In this document: positions 35,430-44,562 of the stretch, piece after piece
How the letters are laid out: every line of letters begins with the position of its first letter
How positions within the stretch are numbered: the first letter of the stretch is position 1
Source of the DNA: Virgibacillus indicus
GTDB lineage: Bacteria; Bacillota; Bacilli; Bacillales; Amphibacillaceae
Assembly: GCF_002266285.1 (NCBI RefSeq)
Contig: NZ_NPMS01000001.1
Span: 558,001 to 622,000, forward strand
DNA length: 64,000 nucleotides
Direction: 5' to 3'
Position numbers and translations under genes: made by a program
Notes under the pieces: model-generated
Database searches by the model: none
The model's input: the letters and a program-made list of their open reading frames with translations, nothing else
What the model was told of the DNA's origin: nothing

Positions 35430-36614
35430 GTGAAATTAGCAAATAGGGTAAAAACATTAACTCCGTCAGCTACATTGGCAATAACTGCAAAGGCAAAGGA
35501 ATTAAAACAGCAGGGACATGACGTTATTGGCCTTGGTGCTGGAGAACCTGATTTCAATACACCGGAATTTATATTGGAAGCAGCCGAAAAGGCGATGCGT
35601 TCCGGAATGACAAAATATACACCTTCCGGGGGCATTTTAGAGCTGAAATCAGCTATTGCAGACAAGTTTAAACAAGATAATGGATTGGACTATACAAATA
35701 GCCAAATCATCGTGACTACGGGCGCAAAACACGCTTTATACACATTGTTTCAAGTACTGCTGAATGATGGTGATGAAGTTATTGTTCCGTCGCCATATTG
35801 GGTCAGCTATCCGGAACAGATCAAACTGGCTGGCGGTGAACCTGTTTTCGTAAAATCATTGGAAAAAAATGAATTTAAGATAACACCTGATGAACTGGCT
35901 GCTGCTATAAACAGTAAAACAAAAGCGGTAATCATCAATTCACCGAGTAACCCTACTGGGATGATGTATACGAAGGATGAGCTTGAAAAACTTGGTGAAG
36001 TCTGCCTAAAGCATAATATTTTAATCGTATCTGATGAAATTTATGAGAAACTGATTTATACAAATGATGAACATGTTTCAATCGCTTCATTATCAAAAGA
36101 ATTAGAAGCACAAACTGTGGTGATAAATGGTGTATCCAAATCACATTCAATGACTGGATGGAGAATTGGCTATGCAGCAGGACCCGAAAGAATCATTAAA
36201 GCGATGACAAATCTTGCTTCACATTCGACTTCAAATCCAACTTCAATTGCACAGTATGCCGCACTGGCAGCATACGAGGGAGATGAAAATACAGTCAATA
36301 GAATGAAACGTGAATTTTCAGAAAGACTGGATAAATTTTATGGACTAATAAATGATATTCCGGGAATAACCTGCATTAAACCCAAAGGTGCATTTTATTT
36401 ATTTCCAAATGTAGCAAAGGCCGCTGAAATGGGTGGTTTTTCAAGTGTTGATGAATGGGTCACCGCATTACTTGAAGAAGAGAAGGTTGCGCTTGTACCA
36501 GGTTCAGGTTTTGGTGCTGAGAAAAACGTACGTTTATCCTATGCTATATCAATCGATCTTTTAGAAGAAGCTGCAAAACGTATTAAACGTTTTGTATTAA
36601 ACCATCAATCATAA
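35430..36614 (+). CDS. aspB: Aspartate aminotransferase
   Basis: PLP enzyme interconverting aspartate/oxaloacetate and glutamate/2-oxoglutarate; it supplies aspartate to the neighbouring asnS and to panD. It is 394 aa. The PLP lysine is in [25 protein letters not shown] and SDEIYEKL are conserved. The start is GTG 35430 behind AGAAGGGTG. Confidence 0.96.
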   Translation: MKLANRVKTLTPSATLAITAKAKELKQQGHDVIGLGAGEPDFNTPEFILEAAEKAMRSGMTKYTPSGGILELKSAIADKFKQDNGLDYTNSQIIVTTGAKHALYTLFQVLLNDGDEVIVPSPYWVSYPEQIKLAGGEPVFVKSLEKNEFKITPDELAAAINSKTKAVIINSPSNPTGMMYTKDELEKLGEVCLKHNILIVSDEIYEKLIYTNDEHVSIASLSKELEAQTVVINGVSKSHSMTGWRIGYAAGPERIIKAMTNLASHSTSNPTSIAQYAALAAYEGDENTVNRMKREFSERLDKFYGLINDIPGITCIKPKGAFYLFPNVAKAAEMGGFSSVDEWVTALLEEEKVALVPGSGFGAEKNVRLSYAISIDLLEEAAKRIKRFVLNHQS

Positions 36615-36633
36615 GTTTACGGAGGTAATTACG

Positions 36634-37926
36634 TTGAAAACAACAATAGTACAAACACCGGTATATAAAGATCAAACAGTAACAATTGGGGCATGGCTTT
36701 CGAATAAGCGCTCCAGCGGAAAAATTGCATTTTTACAATTGCGTGATGGAACTGGCTTTATTCAAGGTGTTGTTGTAAAAAATGATGTAAGTGAAGAGAC
36801 ATTTCAGCTTGCAAAGAACATGACACAGGAATCTTCCATGTATATAACCGGGAAAATAGTGGAGGATACCAGATCTCCATTCGGTTTTGAAATGCAAGTC
36901 AGTGATATTGAACTGATCCATCAGGCATCTGATTACCCGATAACTCCAAAAGAACATGGAACCGAATTTTTGATGGATCACCGTCATTTATGGCTGCGTT
37001 CCAAAAAGCAGCATGCGGTAATGAAAATCCGCAATGAAATTATCCGTTCTACCTATCAATTCTTTAATGATAATGGCTATGTAAAAATTGATCCGCCAAT
37101 ATTAACTGGTTCATCTGCAGAAGGAACAACAGAATTATTTCATACAAAATATTTTGATGAAGAAGCATATTTGTCACAGAGCGGTCAGCTTTATATGGAA
37201 GCAGCAGCAATGGCTTTTGGAAAAGTATTTTCTTTCGGTCCAACATTTCGTGCTGAAAAATCAAAAACGCGCAGACATCTTATTGAATTCTGGATGATCG
37301 AACCGGAAATTGCTTTTGTAAATCATGAAGAAAGCCTAGAAATACAGGAACAATATGTAAGCTTTGTCGTGCAATCCGTCCTGGATAATTGCAAATTGGA
37401 ATTAGATGTGCTGGAAAGGGATACAACTAAGCTGGAAAAAATTAAAGCTCCATTTCCAAGAATTTCTTATGATGAAGCTGTAGATCTTTTGAAGGAAAAA
37501 GGATTTGATGATATCGAGTGGGGGGAGGACTTCGGTGCGCCACACGAAACTGCAATTGCAGAAAGCTTCGATAAACCGGTATTTATTACAAATTATCCGG
37601 CAGAAATTAAAGCATTTTACATGAAACCTGTTCCTGGCAGACCGGAAGTTGTATTATGTGCTGACATGATTGCTCCAGAAGGTTATGGTGAAATAATCGG
37701 GGGATCCCAACGGATTGATGACCTGGAACTTATGGAAGAACGTTATGAACAGCATGGCCTGACTGGTCCTGCCTATAAATGGTATCTAGAACTGAGAAAG
37801 TTTGGAAGTGTACCACATTCAGGTTTTGGTCTAGGACTCGAACGTACAGTAGCATGGCTGAGCGGTGTTGACCATGTTAGGGAAACCATTCCATTCCCAA
37901 GGTTATTAAACCGTCTGTATCCATAA
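36634..37926 (+). CDS. asnS: Asparaginyl-tRNA synthetase
   Basis: Class IIb aminoacyl-tRNA synthetase, 430 aa. An N-terminal OB fold (about 1-110), motif 2 [15 protein letters not shown] and motif 3 [13 protein letters not shown] are seen. The start is TTG 36634 behind GGAGG. No T-box leader is present; it is 19 bp after aspB and probably cotranscribed. No intrinsic terminator follows; instead a nested palindromic element begins 7 bp after the stop. Confidence 0.96.
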   Translation: MKTTIVQTPVYKDQTVTIGAWLSNKRSSGKIAFLQLRDGTGFIQGVVVKNDVSEETFQLAKNMTQESSMYITGKIVEDTRSPFGFEMQVSDIELIHQASDYPITPKEHGTEFLMDHRHLWLRSKKQHAVMKIRNEIIRSTYQFFNDNGYVKIDPPILTGSSAEGTTELFHTKYFDEEAYLSQSGQLYMEAAAMAFGKVFSFGPTFRAEKSKTRRHLIEFWMIEPEIAFVNHEESLEIQEQYVSFVVQSVLDNCKLELDVLERDTTKLEKIKAPFPRISYDEAVDLLKEKGFDDIEWGEDFGAPHETAIAESFDKPVFITNYPAEIKAFYMKPVPGRPEVVLCADMIAPEGYGEIIGGSQRIDDLELMEERYEQHGLTGPAYKWYLELRKFGSVPHSGFGLGLERTVAWLSGVDHVRETIPFPRLLNRLYP

Positions 37927-37932
37927 AAGCGT

Positions 37933-38176
37933 GTGTTCAAAAAGTTGCCGGATTAGAAGCAAGAAGGTTGAGGCGGCGAAGCTTTGAGTAACGGGCTTCC
38001 GCGTGTTGTGGTGACTTCTACGTTGCCAACAAATGGTCTTCGGTGGGGCGAACCTAATGCAGCCCCAGGACGTTGGCGGTTTTAGTAGAAGATCCCTTGC
38101 AGTTAATACGTGAGTAACGGAAAAGCAAGCATTCGTGCGAGATTCGCCGCTTATAATTTGGTAATTTTTGAACATC
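37933..38176. mobile_element. MITE-like nested palindromic element
   Basis: About 244 bp without a gene. Its ends are imperfect inverted repeats: GTTCAAAAAGTTGCCGGATT at the left and, read from the right, GTTCAAAAATTACCAAATTA. GGCGGCGAA recurs near both ends. An inner pair, CTTCTAC with GCCAAC and GTTGGC with GTAGAAG, forms a second dyad. GAGTAACGG occurs twice. No transposase is encoded, so it would depend on one in trans. Its exact borders and target duplication are unclear. Confidence 0.6.
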
Positions 38177-38284
38177 CTTTAAAAGTTAATTTTTTAAAAT
38201 CCCTTGCTTTTTAGCCGGCAGGGGATTTTAAATTTACTATTGCAGCATTCGTTTCATGCTATAATATCAATGAGGTGCTTTTCT

Positions 38285-38962
38285 ATGACAAATACATTTC
38301 CAATTCAAGAAATATTATTAAATCAAGTGCAAATCCCAAACAAATTACTTGCTTCATATACGGCACTGGGACTTAATGAAATAGAACTGGCAGTTATCTT
38401 GCAGCTGCACCGGTTTCTACATGACAAAAATGATTTTCCAACACCAAGTGAAATAGCAGGGCATTTAACTATTGATGAGAAAGAATGTGCAAATATTTTG
38501 CGCAGTCTCATTCAGAAGAATGTATTGGAAATTGAACAAAACGAAAATGATCAGCAGCGAAGAAGTGAAGCATATTGTTTAAATCCGTTATGGGAAAAGC
38601 TTTTTACCAAGGAAAATCATGAAGAGGAACAATCGGATGGAACAATCTTTATTTTATTTGAACAGGAATTTGGACGACCATTGTCTCCATTTGAAATCGA
38701 GACAATTAATGCCTGGCTGGATGAAGATAAAATTGCTCCAGAGCTGATCAAAGCAGGGCTTAGAGAATCCGTTTTAATGGGAAAATTAAATTTTAAATAC
38801 ATTGACCGAATCCTCCGTGACTGGAGGAAAAAAGGAATTCATTCTGTGGAACAGGCTCGGAACTCAAGCAGGAATTTCCATAATAATCAGGTACTTAAAA
38901 AAGAAAATCCTCAAAAAAGAGATACTTCATTTTATTATAATTGGTTAGAAGGGGAAGACTAG
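38285..38962 (+). CDS. dnaD: DNA replication protein DnaD
   Basis: Primosome protein that helps load the replicative helicase with DnaB and DnaI. It is 225 aa: an N-terminal winged-helix domain (EIELAVILQLHRFL, PSEIAGHLTID) and a C-terminal DnaD domain (FEQEFGRPLSPFEIETINAWLDE). The start is ATG 38285 behind GAGGTG; the frame extends upstream to 38204 without any ribosome binding site. Confidence 0.94.
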   Translation: MTNTFPIQEILLNQVQIPNKLLASYTALGLNEIELAVILQLHRFLHDKNDFPTPSEIAGHLTIDEKECANILRSLIQKNVLEIEQNENDQQRRSEAYCLNPLWEKLFTKENHEEEQSDGTIFILFEQEFGRPLSPFEIETINAWLDEDKIAPELIKAGLRESVLMGKLNFKYIDRILRDWRKKGIHSVEQARNSSRNFHNNQVLKKENPQKRDTSFYYNWLEGED

Positions 38963-38965
38963 GAT

Positions 38966-39640
38966 ATGCTCACCATTGCTCAAATAAGGTATTGTTTAGA
39001 TGAAATGAAAAGAATGTTTCCACATGCCCAATGTGAGTTGACTCATAATAACCCATTTGAATTAGTAATCGCTGTATTATTATCAGCACAATGTACAGAT
39101 AACCTTGTTAATAAAGTCACCAAGGATTTGTTTGAAAAATATAAAACACCTTCTGATTATTTAGCAGTAAGTTTAGAAGAGCTTCAGTATGACATTAAGT
39201 CAATTGGTCTTTATCGAAACAAAGCAAAGCATATCCGCAAGCTTTGTCAGTCACTGCTCGATGATTATAATGGGGAAGTTCCACGCACAAAATCTGAATT
39301 AATTAAGCTGGCTGGTGTAGGGAGAAAGACAGCCAATGTTGTAGCATCCGTTGCTTTTAAAGAACCTGCAATTGCCGTAGATACTCATGTGGAACGTGTG
39401 TCGAAACGTTTGGCTATATGCCGATGGAAGGATTCTGTTACTGAGGTTGAAGAGACATTAATGAGAAAAGTTCCGATGGAGGAATGGAGTGATACCCACC
39501 ATCTTATGATTTTCTTTGGCAGGTATCATTGCAAAGCCAGGAATCCGAATTGCCCGGAATGTCCATTGCTGGATATTTGCAGGGAAGGGAAGAAGCGATT
39601 GAAGAAGAATCCATCCGCTTTCAGCAAAACCGAAATTTAG
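38966..39640 (+). CDS. nth: Endonuclease III
   Basis: Bifunctional DNA glycosylase/AP lyase for oxidised pyrimidines. It is 224 aa. HhH motif LAGVGRKTANVVAS with catalytic Lys, catalytic Asp in AVDTHVERV, and the [4Fe-4S] ligands C-X6-C-X2-C-X5-C in CKARNPNCPECPLLDIC. It follows dnaD by 3 bp. The ypoC gene found between nth and ponA in B. subtilis is absent. Confidence 0.96.
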   Translation: MLTIAQIRYCLDEMKRMFPHAQCELTHNNPFELVIAVLLSAQCTDNLVNKVTKDLFEKYKTPSDYLAVSLEELQYDIKSIGLYRNKAKHIRKLCQSLLDDYNGEVPRTKSELIKLAGVGRKTANVVASVAFKEPAIAVDTHVERVSKRLAICRWKDSVTEVEETLMRKVPMEEWSDTHHLMIFFGRYHCKARNPNCPECPLLDICREGKKRLKKNPSAFSKTEI

Positions 39641-39651
39641 AATAAGGTAAT

Positions 39652-39697
39652 AAAAAAGAGGGAAGCCGCTCATTTGAGATGCTTCCCTCTTTTTTAT
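39652..39697. terminator. Bidirectional terminator between nth and ponA
   Basis: AAAAAAGAGGGAAGC pairs with GCTTCCCTCTTTTTT. The symmetric A- and T-runs let it stop nth from the left and ponA from the right. Confidence 0.92.
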
Positions 39698-42430
39698 TTA
39701 TTCATTTTGACCATCTTCATTTTCATTATCACCAGTGCTTTCGCTTCCTTGATCGCCATCTCCCTGTCCTTCGTTTTCAGATTCATTATTTTCCTCTTCA
39801 GGTACTGTGACTTCAGTACTTTGTGCTTCTCCTCGGACACCTTGATTATTTCCATTTTGACCTATTGGTGTTACGCTTATGGTATAGGACTGCCCAGGAG
39901 CTGTATTACTAATCTCTATACCATTGGACTGAACTGTTTGTGTTTGCTCTCCGTTTACAGTAACTTCAAATGCTGCAGGAGGGCCATTGTAATTCCATGA
40001 AACATCAATAATGGATCTTGCCCCATCATACTGTGCACTTAGTCCATTGACAGGCGGGATGTTTCCTTCAGCCTCATCCTCATTTTCCTCATTATTTTCT
40101 TCTTCATCCTCATTATCACTATCAGGAACGGTAACCGTTGCAGTTTTTGGTTCACTTGTCATTGAGCCATTATTTGCAACAACTTGTATTTCATATTCTC
40201 CACCAGGCTCTACTTCGGAAACCTCAATTGATAATTCATCCGTTGATGAAAGTTCCTCCATTGAACCTCCGTCAACACTCATGCTGACATCAAATGTTAT
40301 ATCCTCATCTGAGTCATAATTCCATGTTGCCTCGATTGAATTGGAGTCTTCATTATATTCCGCACTTAAATCAGTAACAGGATCCAGTTCATCGTATTTT
40401 TCCGATGTGCTGGTTGGCTCCGTTCCTTTTACAAATAATTCCGTTACAATCTGGGATGATGGTGTATGTTCACTCGGTTTTGCAGCAGGATTTGATCCTT
40501 TTTCCACTTTAGCCTCAACTACTGAATCTGGTTTATTAAAGTCAGCAGTTTCCTTATCCTTGGATATTTCAGACAATGTATTACTGAATAACTCCTGAGG
40601 CACTGTTCTTCCAGACTCTGGTATGGAGCCTCTGCCGCCATCCTCATTTTGATAGCCGCCTACCCAAGAGGAAATGGTGTAATTAGTGGTATATCCTACA
40701 AACCAGTAATCAGGGACACCACCATCGTCCAGATTTGTTGTACCAGTTTTCCCGGCAATTGGCAATCCCGGTACATTTGCTGCTGAAGCAGAACCTTCTG
40801 TCACTACATCTTTTAGCATATCTGTAATCATATATGCCGTATAGTCCGACATTGCAGCTTCTGGCTCAGGCTTTAATTCAACTGTTCTGCCATCAGGGAA
40901 CTCCACTTTTGTTACAGAATATGGTTCATTATAAATGCCTTCATTACCAAAGGCGCTATAGGAACCAGCCAGCTGCAATGGTGTTACTTCTGTACCTGTT
41001 CCGCCGATTGCATCACCAAGAGTTACAGTATCGTCTGCAAATTCATAGCCTAATCCATTGGCAAATTCTTTTGCCTTTTCAGTACCTGTTTCCTCCAGTA
41101 CTTTAATTGTAGGGACATTCAATGATTGAACCAATGCTTGCCTTGCAGTTATCCACCCACTATATTTACGATTCCAGTTTCTGATCGGATTACCGTTAAT
41201 TTCGTATGGTTTATCATCATTTATCTGGTGATAGGTTGACATTTTGTCATATTCTATCGCTGGTCCATAAGCAACAATCGGTTTAGCAGTAGAACCAGCC
41301 TGGGTGCTGCCATTTATCGCATAATTAAATTCATCATTACCTTTACTGTTTCTTCTTCCGCCAATCCCTTTAATTGCACCAGTTTTTGTATCAATCACGC
41401 TCATTGCTGCCTGCATTTCATCATCAGGGTAGGGGATAGGATTTTCTTCACTGTCAGTCAGCAGAAATTCTACCCGTTCCTGAACGTTTGTATCAAGTGT
41501 TGTATAGATTTTCAGTCCATCCGTGAAAATATCCGCTCCATCAACTTTCTTTTTGACTTCTTTTTGAACTTGCTGAATGAACCCTTCATATGGTGTTGAA
41601 TCCTTCTTAGTTTCTGTCAGCAGGCTTGTGACTTCAACTGCTCTTGCTTCTTCCGCCTGCTCTTCGGTAATTTTATCATGTCTGACCATTAGTGACAGAA
41701 CAGTGTTCATTCGCTGCTTTGTCAAATCAGGATTTTCAAATGGATTATAAGCTGTTGGACGTTGAGGCAATCCTGCTAAAATAGCTGCTTCCGGCAAAGT
41801 TAAATCGTCCAAATCCGATTTCCCAAAATAATTTTCTGCGGCTTGTGCCACCCCGTAAGCATTATTACCATAAAATATTTTATTTAAATACATTTCCAAT
41901 ATTTGTTCCTTTGAGTAGTCCTGTTCCAGTTTTAAAGCAAGCCATTGCTCTTGAACTTTAATTTTAAGTTCTTTTTCATGTGATAAAAATGCTTTCTCAA
42001 CAACCTGCTGGGTAATTGTACTTGCACCTTCAGAGCCGAACCCATTTTTAATATTGGCTATAATTGCTCCACCGATTCTTCGTATATCAATTCCCGAATG
42101 CTCAAAAAATCGGGCATCCTCTGTTGCTGTAACTGCATCAACTAATACTTGCGGCAAATCATCAAATTCTACTTTTTTTCGCTTTTCAGAACCTAAAACA
42201 GCAAATTCTTCCTTATTTTGATCATATAGTATAGAAGAGAAGGGATCTGATAGCTTTGAAGCCTCTATATCAGGTGCTGTTACAATCCAATAAGTTCCTA
42301 CAGCTCCCGCACCGATTGCCGTTACGGCAAATATAATTAATAATGTTAGGATAACTTTCTTCCATATCGGTTTTTTCTTTGATTTTTTTTGTTTTCTTCT
42401 TGCTGAACGAGATTGGCTGTTATCTGCCAT
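39698..42430 (-). CDS. ponA: Class A penicillin-binding protein 1
   Basis: Bifunctional peptidoglycan glycosyltransferase/transpeptidase. It is 910 aa. A basic cytosolic start and one membrane helix (about 25-48) are followed by GT51 (EDARFFEHSGIDIRR, STITQQ), then the transpeptidase with SxxK GSTAKP, SLN and KTGTT. The C-terminus carries two fibronectin III-like modules and a tail rich in Glu, Asn, Gln and Asp (about the last 35 residues). GGAGGTAAGGAG precedes the ATG. It is downstream of recU in a conserved operon. Confidence 0.96.
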   Translation of the reverse strand: MADNSQSRSARRKQKKSKKKPIWKKVILTLLIIFAVTAIGAGAVGTYWIVTAPDIEASKLSDPFSSILYDQNKEEFAVLGSEKRKKVEFDDLPQVLVDAVTATEDARFFEHSGIDIRRIGGAIIANIKNGFGSEGASTITQQVVEKAFLSHEKELKIKVQEQWLALKLEQDYSKEQILEMYLNKIFYGNNAYGVAQAAENYFGKSDLDDLTLPEAAILAGLPQRPTAYNPFENPDLTKQRMNTVLSLMVRHDKITEEQAEEARAVEVTSLLTETKKDSTPYEGFIQQVQKEVKKKVDGADIFTDGLKIYTTLDTNVQERVEFLLTDSEENPIPYPDDEMQAAMSVIDTKTGAIKGIGGRRNSKGNDEFNYAINGSTQAGSTAKPIVAYGPAIEYDKMSTYHQINDDKPYEINGNPIRNWNRKYSGWITARQALVQSLNVPTIKVLEETGTEKAKEFANGLGYEFADDTVTLGDAIGGTGTEVTPLQLAGSYSAFGNEGIYNEPYSVTKVEFPDGRTVELKPEPEAAMSDYTAYMITDMLKDVVTEGSASAANVPGLPIAGKTGTTNLDDGGVPDYWFVGYTTNYTISSWVGGYQNEDGGRGSIPESGRTVPQELFSNTLSEISKDKETADFNKPDSVVEAKVEKGSNPAAKPSEHTPSSQIVTELFVKGTEPTSTSEKYDELDPVTDLSAEYNEDSNSIEATWNYDSDEDITFDVSMSVDGGSMEELSSTDELSIEVSEVEPGGEYEIQVVANNGSMTSEPKTATVTVPDSDNEDEEENNEENEDEAEGNIPPVNGLSAQYDGARSIIDVSWNYNGPPAAFEVTVNGEQTQTVQSNGIEISNTAPGQSYTISVTPIGQNGNNQGVRGEAQSTEVTVPEEENNESENEGQGDGDQGSESTGDNENEDGQNE

Positions 42431-42453
42431 AACTCCTTACCTCCATCTCTATT

Positions 42454-42536
42454 AGAAAACTTGGCTTATCGCCAAGCTTTAATGGCGAAAGCCTTAGTTG
42501 AACTTATACTGATTTCATTAAAAAGTTATACTTTTT
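42454..42536 (-). repeat. Structured element, copy 2, between recU and ponA
   Basis: On the minus strand this matches the element at 9943-10025 with about seven differences, including the single loop-side change GGCGAC to GGCGAT, which leaves the stem unchanged. It begins right at the recU stop codon and ends 24 nt before the ponA ATG, adjacent to its ribosome binding site. Confidence 0.75.
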
Positions 42537-42537
42537 A

Positions 42538-43134
42538 TCAGTGAAAATAAAGCCTGTCTATAATTTTAATATAATTGACCCTTGCCTGATAGTGAAAGGG
42601 AATGATATGTCCTTCTTCTTTAATTTTCTCATAGGAAATAGATTTTCTTCCACCATTTAATTTGTCGTGCCAATGCGGAAAAAGTTTCTCCGCAGGTATA
42701 AAATAAGTTTCATCATATGCAGCAAAACGAATAATGATAAAACTTATTCCACCGTGCTTTACGATTTTCTCCATATGCCTGATTTGATGATCATGTATAT
42801 TTGCTAATGGAAAAAGAGTTTTATTCTTTGTTTCCTTTGCCTCAAAATCGATATATCGATGACGATACAGCCCATTATAATCAGTTGTTGAAGCCTGCTT
42901 GAAATATCCTTCCGTGATCATCGCAGCACTTCTTCTCGGATAATTTACTTTCACTATTTGAACGGGTGTCGGCTTTTTATGAATAATTGCTATATCAGTT
43001 TCCAGGTAGTACGTGTTTGTTGTATTTATATCTTCTTCCAGTGACATTCCCCGATTGCTGAATATATTATTATTTGTTTTGACTGACTTATTCTGTTGGT
43101 TAATTTGCTTTTTTTGACCATTGGGGTAATTCAT
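42538..43134 (-). CDS. recU: Holliday junction resolvase RecU
   Basis: Cleaves four-way DNA junctions during recombination repair. It is 198 aa. FSNRGMSLEEDINTTNTYY, KKPTPVQIVKVNYP, DYNGLYRHRYIDFEAKETKNKT (active-site D, E, K) and the C-terminus YIKIIDRLYFH are conserved. The start is ATG 43134 behind TAGGAGGTAAG; a longer in-frame start at 43152 overlaps that site. Operon with ponA. Confidence 0.96.
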   Translation of the reverse strand: MNYPNGQKKQINQQNKSVKTNNNIFSNRGMSLEEDINTTNTYYLETDIAIIHKKPTPVQIVKVNYPRRSAAMITEGYFKQASTTDYNGLYRHRYIDFEAKETKNKTLFPLANIHDHQIRHMEKIVKHGGISFIIIRFAAYDETYFIPAEKLFPHWHDKLNGGRKSISYEKIKEEGHIIPFHYQARVNYIKIIDRLYFH

Positions 43135-43607
43135 GAGCTTACCTCCTAACATACTACAGTATCATATCAGAAAAATGCTGAAATGGTAACTAAAATAGTA
43201 TAATTTACCAGACTGCCACGGATAGTCAGCGTGTATCATAAAAAGACATGAAAGAAGAGACTTTCCAAATTATGATTTTCGGTCTGCCCGCTTTTCTAAT
43301 TATATTATAAAAAGCAACCTAACACATAATATTGATAGTAGAATAGATAGAAGGGCCCAAAGCTGCTTATGCCACCAGAGAATACCCCAATCTTGTATAA
43401 AGATTCACATACTAACCGGACAAAGAGCTTTCAGAAAGACAATGCTGCTATCATTTATACCCTTTTTTCATTCAAAAAACACATAGGTATAATTCTTTCT
43501 TCAGGATAAGATTCGTTATGTGTAAAACTATTGGGGGGGTTATACAAAATCAGGCTGTCCCAAAACCAGATTTCGTGGTTTTGGAACAGCCTTTCTTAAG
43601 GTTTTGA
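43135..43607. other. Intergenic region upstream of recU
   Basis: 473 bp. It must contain the recU promoter on the minus strand, but I could not pick a clear one. It has a strong hairpin at 43552-43592. A 20-codon ORF at 43248 lacks a proper ribosome binding site. Otherwise I see nothing. Confidence 0.5.
43552..43592 (-). terminator. Terminator of the 34-aa gene
   Basis: AGGCTGTCCCAAAACCA pairs with TGGTTTTGGAACAGCCT (one mismatch). On the minus strand it follows the small gene's stop by 16 bp and is trailed by GATTTTG. Confidence 0.65.
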
Positions 43608-43712
43608 TTATGTTGATGGCCGATTTGGCCCATTTAATTTTTTATCACCGGTTTCCAATGATTTTGATTTGATTGTTTCTTTTTTCTTCTTGTTATCTTT
43701 TCTTTGCTTCAT
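43608..43712 (-). CDS. 34-aa basic protein ending in GPNRPST
   Basis: A tiny gene with an excellent ribosome binding site (AAAAAGGAGG, 7 nt before ATG) and its own terminator. The product starts MKQRKDNKKKKETIK, is highly basic, and ends KLNGPNRPST. Short basic proteins with this type of ending occur in spore-formers, so a spore-associated or nucleic-acid-binding role is possible. I do not recognise the family with certainty. Confidence 0.65.
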   Translation of the reverse strand: MKQRKDNKKKKETIKSKSLETGDKKLNGPNRPST

Positions 43713-43870
43713 TCAGATACCTCCTTTTTCATTAGTGTGTCTAATTTCATTAAAAAGATGAGGAATTGCACTTGTTTTGTATCTTTACTTCTAGTTTTGT
43801 CGAACAGGAAGGATAGTTCCGATTCCTATCGAATATGCTTAATAAATCAAAAAGAATGAGGGTGAGGATA

Positions 43871-44101
43871 ATGGCAGTTGCAGCAAAAAAGTTAGAGGTT
43901 TTCGATCAAGGTATGGATAAGAATGATTTAGAGGCAGCGCTTCAGCGGATATCCGACCAAATACGCCTGATAGATCAAAGCTTAACAGTTAAGGTCGATA
44001 ATGAAGTATGGCAAAGCTTTAATAACCACCAGCAAGAGATCATGTATACCAAACTAATGATCAAAAATATGCCTATTATAACTAAAAATGATAAAATATA
44101 A
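43871..44101 (+). CDS. Hypothetical protein, 76 aa
   Basis: A soluble protein with predicted helices (MDKNDLEAALQRISDQIRLIDQ, NHQQEIMYTKLMIKNM). GGTGAGGAT precedes ATG 43871; the frame is open upstream to 43835 without support. It lies 43 bp before yppE, where B. subtilis has yppF/yppD-like small genes, but I cannot assign it to one of them. Confidence 0.65.
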   Translation: MAVAAKKLEVFDQGMDKNDLEAALQRISDQIRLIDQSLTVKVDNEVWQSFNNHQQEIMYTKLMIKNMPIITKNDKI

Positions 44102-44144
44102 GTTGAAACTATATTTTTTACGTTATAAAAGGCGGTAATAGAAC

Positions 44145-44492
44145 ATGGAATTAAAAAATCAGACAGAAAAGCTTAAACAGCACCTGAATTATTTGAAAGA
44201 AATATATGAACGGAACGAGCCTCCAAAAGACAGAAAGGATAAACAGTTTTTTCAAATGGTGAAAGAAGAGACCTTGCCAGTTTATGAATTACTGGAACAA
44301 TGGGAGACTAATACATTAAAAGTGGTAAAAGAAAGAAAAGTAAATGTTCATCCACACCAGGTTACATCAACAAGGGAGAATATGGAACTGCTGCTTATGC
44401 ACAGCTATTATATTGATGTAAGAAGGAAACGGTATATGGAATTGAATAATTCCATACACTACATTTTAGATCAGCTGCTCCGGGGATTATAG
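44145..44492 (+). CDS. yppE: DUF1798 protein YppE
   Basis: A 115-aa helical, soluble protein. The stretches VNVHPHQVTSTRENMELLLMHSYY and DVRRKRYMELNNS are the YppE/DUF1798 signature. Function unknown; the family is found in Bacillaceae next to recU and gpsB. AAAGGCGG precedes the ATG. Confidence 0.85.
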   Translation: MELKNQTEKLKQHLNYLKEIYERNEPPKDRKDKQFFQMVKEETLPVYELLEQWETNTLKVVKERKVNVHPHQVTSTRENMELLLMHSYYIDVRRKRYMELNNSIHYILDQLLRGL

Positions 44493-44530
44493 TGCAAACG
44501 CTTTACAAGCAAATAACATTGTCCTATAAT
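44493..44530 (+). promoter_or_regulatory. Promoter of cdd with overlapping cre-like site
   Basis: TTTACA (44502-44507), 17-bp spacer and perfect TATAAT (44525-44530). TGCAAACGCTTTAC at 44493-44506 resembles a CcpA cre box (AAACGCTTT core) with mismatches at the edge and overlaps the -35. Confidence 0.6.
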
Positions 44531-44562
44531 ATCTTTCCACGAACTTGAAGGGGAGTATTATT

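Noticed and set aside
36614..36640. T-box leader for asnS
   Set aside because: asnS starts 19 bp after aspB, leaving no room for a T-box, and no TGG-containing box is seen upstream of aspB.
38204..38284. 27-residue N-terminal extension of DnaD
   Set aside because: No ribosome binding site at 38204, while ATG 38285 has GAGGTG and gives the normal DnaD start.
39674..41106. Several open frames antisense to ponA
   Set aside because: They are shadows of the strongly coding ponA frame; none has family similarity or a ribosome binding site.
43248..43310. 20-codon hydrophobic ORF (MKEETFQIMIFGLPAFLIIL) upstream of recU
   Set aside because: Only a weak AAAAAGAC upstream, no conserved context and too short to support.
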